A model generated the notes under the pieces. The model made no database searches, was not told the origin of the DNA, and saw only the letters and a program-made list of their open reading frames with translations. Positions 55,853 through 63,078 of a stretch of 64,000 nucleotides of DNA are shown here, one piece after another. This DNA is from a bacterium (GTDB taxonomy: Bacteria > Planctomycetota > UBA1135 > UBA2386). The DNA lies in assembly GCA_030432695.1 (NCBI GenBank), contig JAUILN010000019.1, positions 124,001-188,000 of the forward strand. The letters are read 5' to 3'. The position numbers were made by a program, and so were the translations under genes. Every line of letters starts with the position of its first letter. Within the stretch, counting starts at the first letter, position 1.

Positions 55853-56131
55853 ATGGACGACGCATTGGCCCTGGACCTCGGCCGCAGCACGCTGCTGGTG
55901 GCGCTGACGATCGTCGCGCCGGTGCTGCTGGTGGGCATGGGCGTGGGACTGCTGGTGAGCCTGTTCCAGACCCTCACCGCCTTGCAGGAACAGACCCTGT
56001 CGCTGGTGCCGAAGATGCTCGCGGTGGTGGCGACGATCCTGATCCTGATGCCGTGGATCCTGCGCACGCTGCGCGACTTCGCGGAGACGCTGTTCCGCTC
56101 GCTGGCGGAGCTGGGGGCGGGGCCATTCTGA
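55853..56131 (+). CDS. fliQ: Flagellar export-gate protein FliQ
   Basis: The 92-aa, two-helix protein matches FliQ in length and motifs (LLVSLFQTLTALQEQTLSLV, KMLAVVATILILMPWILRTL). It starts ten bases after fliP behind TGAGGA. The next gate gene, fliR, is not found downstream, although fliP-fliQ-fliR is a common order. Instead the toxin-antitoxin module begins 54 bases later, and the last 69 bases of this gene are repeated at 56772-56840. Confidence 0.95.
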   Translation: MDDALALDLGRSTLLVALTIVAPVLLVGMGVGLLVSLFQTLTALQEQTLSLVPKMLAVVATILILMPWILRTLRDFAETLFRSLAELGAGPF

Positions 56132-56132
56132 G
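56064..56132 (+). repeat. fliQ 3' end, copy 1 of a direct repeat
   Basis: Starting at GCACGCTGCGCGACTTCGC, the final 69 bases of fliQ through its TGA plus AG are present again at 56772-56840 with only two mismatches. This copy belongs to the intact gene. The repeat brackets the toxin-antitoxin genes. Confidence 0.95.
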
Positions 56133-56185
56133 GGCTGCCGACCCTCCGCTGTCAGAGAGTCGGCGCGACACGCTAGGATGCAGCC

Positions 56186-56410
56186 ATGGCGAACCTCACC
56201 GATCGGATCACCGTGGACCCCAAGCAGTGCGGCGGTAGGCCGTGCGTCCGTGGCATGCGGATCCGGGTCGTCGACGTGCTGCAGCTCCTCGGCCACGGCC
56301 TGACGTTCGCCCAGATCCTGGCTGAACTGCCCGATCTGGAAGAGGCAGACATCCGGGCCTGCGTCGAGTTCGCCACCCGCCGAGTAGACCATCCGGTCAT
56401 CGTCGCGTGA
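56186..56410 (+). CDS. DUF433-family antitoxin
   Basis: The 74-aa protein has the typical DUF433 lines: an opening RITVDPKQCGGRPCVRGMRI, then VDVLQLLGHGLTFAQILAEL and a final helix ADIRACVEFA. DUF433 proteins are DNA-binding antitoxins that accompany PIN-like DUF5615 toxins. The stop overlaps the toxin start. It normally neutralises the toxin and represses the shared promoter, which here would lie in the 54 bases after fliQ. Confidence 0.9.
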   Translation: MANLTDRITVDPKQCGGRPCVRGMRIRVVDVLQLLGHGLTFAQILAELPDLEEADIRACVEFATRRVDHPVIVA

Positions 56411-56757
56411 TCGTCTGGCTCGATGCTCATCTGCCGCCTGCGCTGGTCGGCTGGCTCCGAGATGGGTTCGCGCTCGACGCTCATGCCGTGCGCGACCTCG
56501 GGCTTCGCGACGCACCGGACGAGGACATCTTCGCCGCGGCACGGAATGCGAACGCCGTGGTCCTGACGAAGGACAGCGACTTCCTCAGGTTGCTCGAACG
56601 TCATGGTCCGCCGCCACGCGTACTCTGGCTCACCTGCGGAAACACCAGCAACGCCAACCTGCAGCGGATCTTGACGGTGGGGCTGCCGAGCGCCATCGAG
56701 CTGCTGAACGCGGGCGAGCCGCTCGTCGAACTCGGCTCGCCGCCGGCGACCGGCTGA
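56407..56757 (+). CDS. DUF5615-family PIN-like toxin
   Basis: The 116-aa protein is a PIN-like predicted ribonuclease. The first acidic residue is in MIVWLDAHLPPALVGWL, another in DAPDEDIFAAAR and a third in VVLTKDSDFLRLL, the standard Asp set of the family. The GTG start at 56407 overlaps the antitoxin stop (GTGA). The pair forms a complete type II toxin-antitoxin module. Confidence 0.9.
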   Translation: MIVWLDAHLPPALVGWLRDGFALDAHAVRDLGLRDAPDEDIFAAARNANAVVLTKDSDFLRLLERHGPPPRVLWLTCGNTSNANLQRILTVGLPSAIELLNAGEPLVELGSPPATG

Positions 56758-56771
56758 CAAGGGCCGAGCAA

Positions 56772-56840
56772 GCACGCTGCGCGACTTCGCCGAGACGCTG
56801 TTCCGCTCGCTGGCGGAGCTGGGGGCGGGGCCGTTCTGAG
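56772..56840 (+). repeat. fliQ 3' end, copy 2 of a direct repeat
   Basis: This copy repeats the last 69 bases of fliQ, including its stop codon. Two positions differ from copy 1, one in each half. It starts 14 bases after the toxin stop and ends 9 bases before the stop of the converging GH9 gene. It encodes only a gene fragment. Confidence 0.95.
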
Positions 56841-56849
56841 ACGCGTGCC

Positions 56850-59384
56850 CTACCGCAGCAGTTCGTCGACCGTCATCGGCTGGTAGCCGTTCGCCAGGAG
56901 CCACGCGATCACCTCGCCGATGCGGTCGTGGAACTTGTCGGTGCGTGCCGGCCCCACGCCGATGTGGCTGAGCAGCAGGAAACCGTTGAGGCCGTGTTCG
57001 TCCTCGGCTTCGTGACGCTGGATGCTCGCCCAGATCGCCTCGCTCGACACGAAGTTGGGCGCGTCGTCGGCGGTGTAGTCGGCGTTCGAGCGGGTACCGG
57101 GCGTGAAGCCGACGACGCGGTGCCCCATCGCCGACGACCAACCGGCCACTTCCACGTTCCACCACTCGTAGGGTGGCATGAAGAAGCGCACGCCGCGGCG
57201 GTCGATGCCGAAGGGTCGCATCGCGGCGAAGTTGGCCTCGAGGTCTTGCTCGAACTCCGCGCGGGACACGAGCGTCTTGCTGCGGTCCTGCCAATCGGCA
57301 TAGAGCAGGTGCCGGTCGGAATGCGGACCGAGCTGGTGGCCGGCATCGCGCAACCGCGCGATCAACTGGCGGTTCGCACGCGTGCGGTAGAAGCGGCCGG
57401 TGAGATAGAAGGTCGCCTTCACGGCGTGCCGGTCGAGCGCGTCGGCGATCACCGTGCCGCCCTCGGCGAACTCGTCGCCGGTGAAGACCAGGGCCATGCG
57501 CTTGGACGACGTGTCGCCGCGGACGATGCCGCCTTCGACGTATCGGAAGCGCGGATCGGCTGGCTGTGCCGGCTGCTCCGGCTCCACCGCCCGATCGCTC
57601 CACAGCGCCATCACCAGGATCGCATCCGCGGTGCCGTCCATCGTCGGCTCGTTGGTCGCGTAGTCGCCGACGTCGTCGTGGTAGACCAGGTCCCGAGGCT
57701 GGAACGCCGCGAACTCGTCCGGCTCGGTCAGCTTCAGGCCAATGAGCCCGGCATGGGTCTCACGCGCGATCGGCCCGTCGACCAATCCGCCGCGGACCTG
57801 CACACCGAGCAACTGCGTGGTCGGCAGGTGAGTGTCCTCGGGGAACTCGCCGCCGGCTGGCAGCCCTTCGAACATCGACGTGCCCCAGGGATTGCGGCCG
57901 AGCAGCCAATCCCGGTGGTCGATCGCCGTGGCGTGGTAGCGCATGTCGCCCGTCATCCGCTCGTAGAGGTGGACCTGGGTGATGAAGGCGACGACCAGGT
58001 TGTTCGAGCACCACAGGAACGGCACGCCCACGCCGTAGGGATTGGTCGCGGCACGGGCCACGATCCGCTCGATGCCACTCCGGTAGTAGCCCGCGAGCTC
58101 GCCCTGTAGCTCCTCGCCGACCAGCGCGTGCAGCGCGAAGTGGCCGACGTTGGTGAACGGATACATCTCGTAGTGGCGCGCCATCAGCTCGCCCATCGAG
58201 GAGTCGTCGTATTCCATCCACGAGGTCGTGCCGGCGAGCCGCGCGTAACGGATCGCGTCGTCGAAGTAGCCCTGCTCCCCGGTCACCCGATGCAGCTCGG
58301 CGGCGGCGAACTCCATGTCGTCGGCCCAGGTCCGCTCGTTGTAGCGATAGGGTGCGCCGAAGGAGTTGCCCTGCTGCACGCCCTCCTGCCGCTTGCCCAT
58401 CGCGTAGAGCGACCGGGCCGCGCGCAGGCACCGGTCGGCGTAGACCTCGTCGCCCACCTCGCTTCGCCAGATCCGCGCAGCCATCGCCATCGCCGCTGCC
58501 GAGCGACCCGCCACGTTCGCGACCCCGGTCGACGCGCTCTGGAACTCGCTCAGTCCCTGCGGCTTGCCATCGGCGGCGTACACCGGCCGGTAGCTGTTCG
58601 CGCCCCAGCCATAGTCGGCGTTGTCCTGGTCGGGCAGTTTGAAGCCGCGGTGGTCGCGGTCGTCGGCGACCTGGTGGAACAGCACGTCGGGAGCTGGATG
58701 CAGTTTGTGGATCCAGTCGAGCCCCCAGCGCGCCTCGTCGAGCACGTCGGGAATGCCGTTGGGCCGTCCCTCACGACCCAGCGCGTCGCAGTGATCGCCG
58801 AACCGTTCGCCGACAAGCTCGAACGCCAACAGCATCCGCGCGGTCGCGTTGCTCGCGGTGATCAGGTACTTGAGCTGGTCGCCGGCGTCGTGCCATCCAC
58901 CGCTCGCGTCGACGAAGGTCTCGTCGGGGAACGGCGCGTAGAAGGAGCGGCCGTCGAGCTGATGGCAGGCCACGTCGAGGAACGGGTTGTAGCCGCACCG
59001 CTGCTGCCGCATGAAGTGCAGCAGGTCTTCGTGGTAGCCAGGATAGCGGCCGATCGCGAACTCGCGGGAGATCGTCCGCGGCGTCTCGATCTCGATCCGG
59101 TAGCGCCCCTCTGCTTGCAGCGCGCTGAAGTCGAGCCGGTGGTAGGCGGCGAACGCGCTGCCCCAGCTCGGGGCCGCGACGCTCTCGATCGGCCCGCGCA
59201 GCACCACCGCATCGCTTGCGACATCGCGCACCAGGAACTCGCCGCTCAGCCGTTCCACCGCGAATGCGAGCGCGACCTTCGGGTCTTCCGGGAGGAAGCC
59301 GGCCTGGTTGATCCGGACGTGGGCTTCCTGCGCGGGCAGGGTGCCGAGGGCGACGAGCAGGAGACAGCGACCGGGAAGACGCAT
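56850..59384 (-). CDS. Secreted glycoside hydrolase family 9 fused to a polysaccharide deacetylase
   Basis: The 844-aa protein has a signal peptide (CLLLVALGTLPAQ), an Ig-like CelD_N domain (VRINQAGFLPEDPKVA) and a GH9 catalytic domain. The GH9 nucleophile/base pair is in ASGGWHDAGDQLKY and the acid in GDYATNEPTMDGTAD. After a short linker at about 620, a CE4/NodB deacetylase domain follows: MALVFTGDEFAEGG in place of the usual T-F-D-D, and the metal histidines in HQLGPHSDRHLLYAD. GH9 enzymes cut beta-1,4-glucans or related chains, and CE4 domains remove acetyl groups from amino sugars. Together they suggest a glycan such as acetylated glucosamine-containing polymers. Confidence 0.9.
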   Translation of the reverse strand: MRLPGRCLLLVALGTLPAQEAHVRINQAGFLPEDPKVALAFAVERLSGEFLVRDVASDAVVLRGPIESVAAPSWGSAFAAYHRLDFSALQAEGRYRIEIETPRTISREFAIGRYPGYHEDLLHFMRQQRCGYNPFLDVACHQLDGRSFYAPFPDETFVDASGGWHDAGDQLKYLITASNATARMLLAFELVGERFGDHCDALGREGRPNGIPDVLDEARWGLDWIHKLHPAPDVLFHQVADDRDHRGFKLPDQDNADYGWGANSYRPVYAADGKPQGLSEFQSASTGVANVAGRSAAAMAMAARIWRSEVGDEVYADRCLRAARSLYAMGKRQEGVQQGNSFGAPYRYNERTWADDMEFAAAELHRVTGEQGYFDDAIRYARLAGTTSWMEYDDSSMGELMARHYEMYPFTNVGHFALHALVGEELQGELAGYYRSGIERIVARAATNPYGVGVPFLWCSNNLVVAFITQVHLYERMTGDMRYHATAIDHRDWLLGRNPWGTSMFEGLPAGGEFPEDTHLPTTQLLGVQVRGGLVDGPIARETHAGLIGLKLTEPDEFAAFQPRDLVYHDDVGDYATNEPTMDGTADAILVMALWSDRAVEPEQPAQPADPRFRYVEGGIVRGDTSSKRMALVFTGDEFAEGGTVIADALDRHAVKATFYLTGRFYRTRANRQLIARLRDAGHQLGPHSDRHLLYADWQDRSKTLVSRAEFEQDLEANFAAMRPFGIDRRGVRFFMPPYEWWNVEVAGWSSAMGHRVVGFTPGTRSNADYTADDAPNFVSSEAIWASIQRHEAEDEHGLNGFLLLSHIGVGPARTDKFHDRIGEVIAWLLANGYQPMTVDELLR

Positions 59385-59595
59385 GGCGCCACCAGCTCAC
59401 CCGATCCGGCGCCGAGAGTCACTCGAAGGCTGGCGCGCCACACGATCGGATCGACGCGGCCGATGGCGCAGCCAGGCGTGGGACCGTGAGCCGAGGCGAC
59501 GACGCGAGGACGTTCGCACCACATGCTCTGTCGCGGCAGCCGGAGCGAAGCCGACGCCCAGGAGGATCGGAAGGGCCGCGCAGCACCTGCCGGAG

Positions 59596-59613
59596 TCAGC
59601 GCTGGGCGCGCAG
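59596..59613. repeat. 18-base motif, second copy
   Basis: TCAGCGCTGGGCGCGCAG here is identical to 52923-52940. The flanks (GCCGGAG before, CGTCTCGG after) can form a weak stem. It lies in the 247-base gap between the kinase end (59632) and the GH9 start (59384), which otherwise shows only presumed promoter sequence. Confidence 0.45.
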
Positions 59614-59631
59614 CGTCTCGGAAGTCGTGGA

Positions 59632-62166
59632 TCAGCGTCGACCGTTCGGATCCCGCTCTCGTGACCGCGCAGCTTGGCTCCGGGCGGCGCGAACGTCGGC
59701 CAGCGCTCCCTCGATGCGGCGGATGTTCCTGGGCTCCACAGCGACGTCTTCGAGCCGTTCGAGCTCGGCCAGCAGAATGGCCTCGGCGTCGTCGAACCGC
59801 TGCTGCGCGGCCCGGGCTTGCGCCAGCAGGATCGCGGCGACGACCTGCATGCCGGGAACACCGATGAGCCCCGTGGCCCGGACCTCTTCGAGGTTCGCGA
59901 CCGCCTCATCGATGCGCCCGAGATGCATCTGGAAGTCGGCGAGGTTGATCAGGGTCATGATCGTGCCGGGATGATTCCGACCCTGGATGCGCTCCTGACG
60001 CTGGATGATCTCGACGCACAGCTGCGCGGCATCGCTCTTGCGCCCGGTCATCGCCAGTCGAACCGCGTGGTCATTCATGCGACGAAGGGTCGTCGCATGG
60101 TCGTCACCGTGCACGACTCGGCTCGCGGCGGCAACTTGTTCGAAGAGGGTCGTCGTGGTGGGGAGGAACTCGCCAGCAAGGCTCTCCATCCGGGTGAGCA
60201 CGAGAGCCATGCCGTTCATCGGCGCGAGCGTCAGCTCGTCCTCCAGACCGACGATCTCCAGGGCGATGGCCCGTGCTTCGCGGAACAGGGCCAAGGCCTC
60301 GTCGAGGCGCTCCTGCTCCATCATGGCCGCGGCGAGCCCGGTCATGGCCTCGACGCTCCTCGCGTGCCTCGCGCCGAACACGTGGCGACGGCCGGCGAGC
60401 ACGCGGCTGGTCAGGCGTTCGGCTTCGGCGTTCTCGCCCTTCCAGAGGTGCCACGTCGCCAACTCGAGTTCGACATCCAGCGTGTCGGGATGCGCAGGGC
60501 CCCGGGTCGACGTGGCCAGCGCCAGCGCACGGCGCAGATGCGGCTCAGCCTCGGCCAGTCGGCCCAGCGCGCGATAGGTCCGGCCGATCGCCAGACGCAC
60601 GGCCAGTTCGACCCGGGGCTGGTCCACGACCGTCGCGTCGATCTGCCTGGCCGCCGCGTCGAGCACGCTGCGCATGCTGACCTCGAACCCCTGCGCCTCG
60701 GGCGACACCGAACTCAACAGGTCGTCGGTCAGGAAGCTCATCACGCGGCTGGCGATCTCGGCCTCGCCGTCGGCCCGTCGGCGCTGTGCGATCTCCGCGT
60801 CGCGAGCCTCGGCGGCGCGGGCCCAGCCGATCGTGGACGTGATGATCCCCGCCATCAACAGGACGACAATGACGCAGCTGGCAGCCAGCGCGCCGCGGTG
60901 CCGCCGGGCGAACTTGTGCAGCCGATACGAGGTCGTCGGCGGCCGAGCCGCTACCGGTTCATCCGCGAGGTATCGCGCGAGGTCTTCGGCCATCGCCTGC
61001 GCTGACTGGTAGCGCCGCTCCGGGGCCTTCTCGATGGCCGTCATGACGATCCAATCGAGATCGCCGCGAAGCTGCCGCTCCAAGGTCGTCGGGTCCGTGC
61101 GCCGCCTCTCGGCGAGTCGCTGCTCGCTCGCCTCGGTGTCGGTATCGGGTTCGCCGCGCCGGGCGCGTATGCACGCGCTCGGACGCGGCGGCTCGACATC
61201 GCGTATCAGCCGCTGGATCTCCGCGAAGCCGCCGACACCGGACCGCTTGGAGTCGAACGGTAAGGTCCCGGTCAACAGCTCGTAGAGCAGCACGCCCAGC
61301 GAGTAGACGTCGGATCGCGTGTCGATGCCCTGCCGCGCGGACGCCAGCTGCTCGGGGCTCATGTAGGCCGGCGTGCCGAGAACCTGCCCCTGCTGGGTCA
61401 ACGAGACGAACGACTCGTCGTCGGCCGACATCGCCTTGGCGATCCCGAAGTCGATGACCTTCGGGTTCGCGTCGCCTTGCCCGTCCTGCCCCACCAGCAC
61501 GTTCGACGGCTTGATATCCCGGTGGATCACGGCCTTGGTGTGGGCGTGGTGCACGGCGCCGCAGACCTTCACGAGCAGCCCGATACGCTGCCTGAGGTCC
61601 AGCCGTCGTCGGTCACAGAACTCGTGGATGGGCTCGCCCTCGACGAATTCCATGACGAAGAACGGCTGTCCGGTGTCCGTCGTACCGGCCTCCAGGAAGT
61701 GCGCGATGCAGGGGTGCTGCATCCGACCGAGCGCCTGGAGTTCGAGCTGGAACCGGGCCGTGATCTGCTCGGAGTCCATGCCCAGCTTGATCACCTTGAT
61801 CGCCACCGTCCGCGTCACGGGCGAGGTCTGCTCCGCCCTGTAGACGACGCCGAACCCGCCCTCGCCGATCTTGCCGGTGATCCGATAGGGGCCGATGCGC
61901 GTCGGGCCGACGCCGCCTCGTGGCGGCTCGGCGGGCGGCTGCGATGCCGACGCCACGTCGAACAGATCGGCCAACCGCGATCGCATCTGCGCCGCGGCGC
62001 TGAAGCGCAGCGGGTTCGCGTCCTGGGCGAGCAGCTCATCGACCGCGATGCGCATCGCGGCATCGCCCCGGCACGCCGCATCGAGGAAGGCCGCGCGCTC
62101 GTCCTCGGCAAGCTCGACGGCCTCGAGGAAGCACGACTGGACCCTGCGGAACTGCTCGGGTGTCAC
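59632..62166 (-). CDS. Membrane Ser/Thr protein kinase with extracytoplasmic TPR domain
   Basis: The 844-aa protein begins with a small helical region (residues 1-85) followed by a Hanks-type kinase domain (about 92-375): GKIGEGGFGVVYRAEQ, the VAIK lysine, HRDIKPSNVLV, DFGIAKAM and the activation loop QVLGTPAYMSPEQL. A transmembrane helix follows (LAASCVIVVLLMAGIITSTI, about 430-450), then TPR units to the end. This is a common planctomycete architecture. The GTG start at 62166 overlaps the sigma factor stop (GTGA), so the two are co-translated. It likely phosphorylates the linked sigma factor or other regulators (inference). Confidence 0.92.
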   Translation of the reverse strand: MTPEQFRRVQSCFLEAVELAEDERAAFLDAACRGDAAMRIAVDELLAQDANPLRFSAAAQMRSRLADLFDVASASQPPAEPPRGGVGPTRIGPYRITGKIGEGGFGVVYRAEQTSPVTRTVAIKVIKLGMDSEQITARFQLELQALGRMQHPCIAHFLEAGTTDTGQPFFVMEFVEGEPIHEFCDRRRLDLRQRIGLLVKVCGAVHHAHTKAVIHRDIKPSNVLVGQDGQGDANPKVIDFGIAKAMSADDESFVSLTQQGQVLGTPAYMSPEQLASARQGIDTRSDVYSLGVLLYELLTGTLPFDSKRSGVGGFAEIQRLIRDVEPPRPSACIRARRGEPDTDTEASEQRLAERRRTDPTTLERQLRGDLDWIVMTAIEKAPERRYQSAQAMAEDLARYLADEPVAARPPTTSYRLHKFARRHRGALAASCVIVVLLMAGIITSTIGWARAAEARDAEIAQRRRADGEAEIASRVMSFLTDDLLSSVSPEAQGFEVSMRSVLDAAARQIDATVVDQPRVELAVRLAIGRTYRALGRLAEAEPHLRRALALATSTRGPAHPDTLDVELELATWHLWKGENAEAERLTSRVLAGRRHVFGARHARSVEAMTGLAAAMMEQERLDEALALFREARAIALEIVGLEDELTLAPMNGMALVLTRMESLAGEFLPTTTTLFEQVAAASRVVHGDDHATTLRRMNDHAVRLAMTGRKSDAAQLCVEIIQRQERIQGRNHPGTIMTLINLADFQMHLGRIDEAVANLEEVRATGLIGVPGMQVVAAILLAQARAAQQRFDDAEAILLAELERLEDVAVEPRNIRRIEGALADVRAARSQAARSRERDPNGRR

Positions 62167-62765
62167 GGCTGCTCCAGCTCGCGCAGACGTCCGCTCAGCC
62201 ACGCGCGGGCGGTGCGCCAGTACCGCTCGACGGTGCGGTCCGAGACACCCAGAACGTGCGCGATCTCGTCGAACGCCATGCCGGCGAAGAATCGTAGCTC
62301 GACAACCTCGGCCAGGCGCTCGTCGAGTGTCGACAGTTCGGCCAGCGCGTCGTTGAGCGCGATGATGTCGATTCGGATCGGGGTGTCCGATGCGGCGACC
62401 ATCGCCAAGGTCACCCGTGCACCACCAGGATCCCGCTTGCCGGCGCGCTTGCTACGGACCTGGTTCGACAGGATCTGTCGCATGGCCTTCGCCGCCACGG
62501 CGAAGAAGTGCACCCGGTCATGCCACCCGCCTCGCTCCGCATCGTCGTCGACCTTGACGAGCCGCAGGTAGGCCTCGTGCACGAGTGCCGTGGCCTGCAG
62601 CGTCTGGTCTCCGCCGCTGCCCCGCAGGCACGTACGGGCCAGGACGCGCAGCTCGTCGTGGACTACGGACCAGAGGTCGTTGGCGGCCTCTGCGTCGCCA
62701 CCCGCCCGCACCAGCCGGAGATACTCGGTCACGCGGCTGGCTGGGTCGAGGGTCATCGCGGGCAA
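62163..62765 (-). CDS. ECF-like sigma-70 family factor (TIGR02999-type)
   Basis: The 200-aa protein has sigma region 2 (TLQATALVHEAYLRLVKVDD, then HFFAVAAKAMRQILSNQVRS) and region 4 (LAEVVELRFFAGMAFDEIAH, then GVSDRTVERYWRTARAWL). The 'A-T-A-L-V-H-E-A-Y-L-R-L' block is the mark of the ECF-like family enriched in Planctomycetes and Acidobacteria and usually located next to Ser/Thr kinases. No anti-sigma gene is seen; the kinase likely takes that role. A second in-frame ATG lies at 62756. Confidence 0.93.
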   Translation of the reverse strand: MPAMTLDPASRVTEYLRLVRAGGDAEAANDLWSVVHDELRVLARTCLRGSGGDQTLQATALVHEAYLRLVKVDDDAERGGWHDRVHFFAVAAKAMRQILSNQVRSKRAGKRDPGGARVTLAMVAASDTPIRIDIIALNDALAELSTLDERLAEVVELRFFAGMAFDEIAHVLGVSDRTVERYWRTARAWLSGRLRELEQP

Positions 62766-63078
62766 TCCTCGACCGGAGGCCGTGAAGGAGCTGCGAACCG
62801 GCGCCGCAGCTCGAGAACTGTCGTGAAAGCCGAGGGAGCGGGCCAGACCCGACGTGCCACCAGCCCAGGCACGCTACGTCACGAGTGCCCCCGGTTCCAG
62901 GCGGTCTCGGGCCCGGCGCAGGCTCCGCTCACGGAGTCCTCCGGTCGCGCTCCACCTCAGCCGCCCCGACCGGCGCTGGCGAATCCCCACAAAAAGCTGT
63001 CGGTCGTGCTCGGCGTTCGGTGTTTCAGCGGTTGGCCGGCGATGCGGCCGTCCTCACCACCCAACCCACGAGACCCAC
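62766..63078. other. Intergenic region between divergent genes
   Basis: This 313-base stretch separates the sigma factor start from the secreted-protein start at 63079. It is GC-rich throughout apart from CACAAAAAGC at about 62989-62999. I see no gene, RNA or long repeat in it; it should hold the promoters of both genes. Confidence 0.6.
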
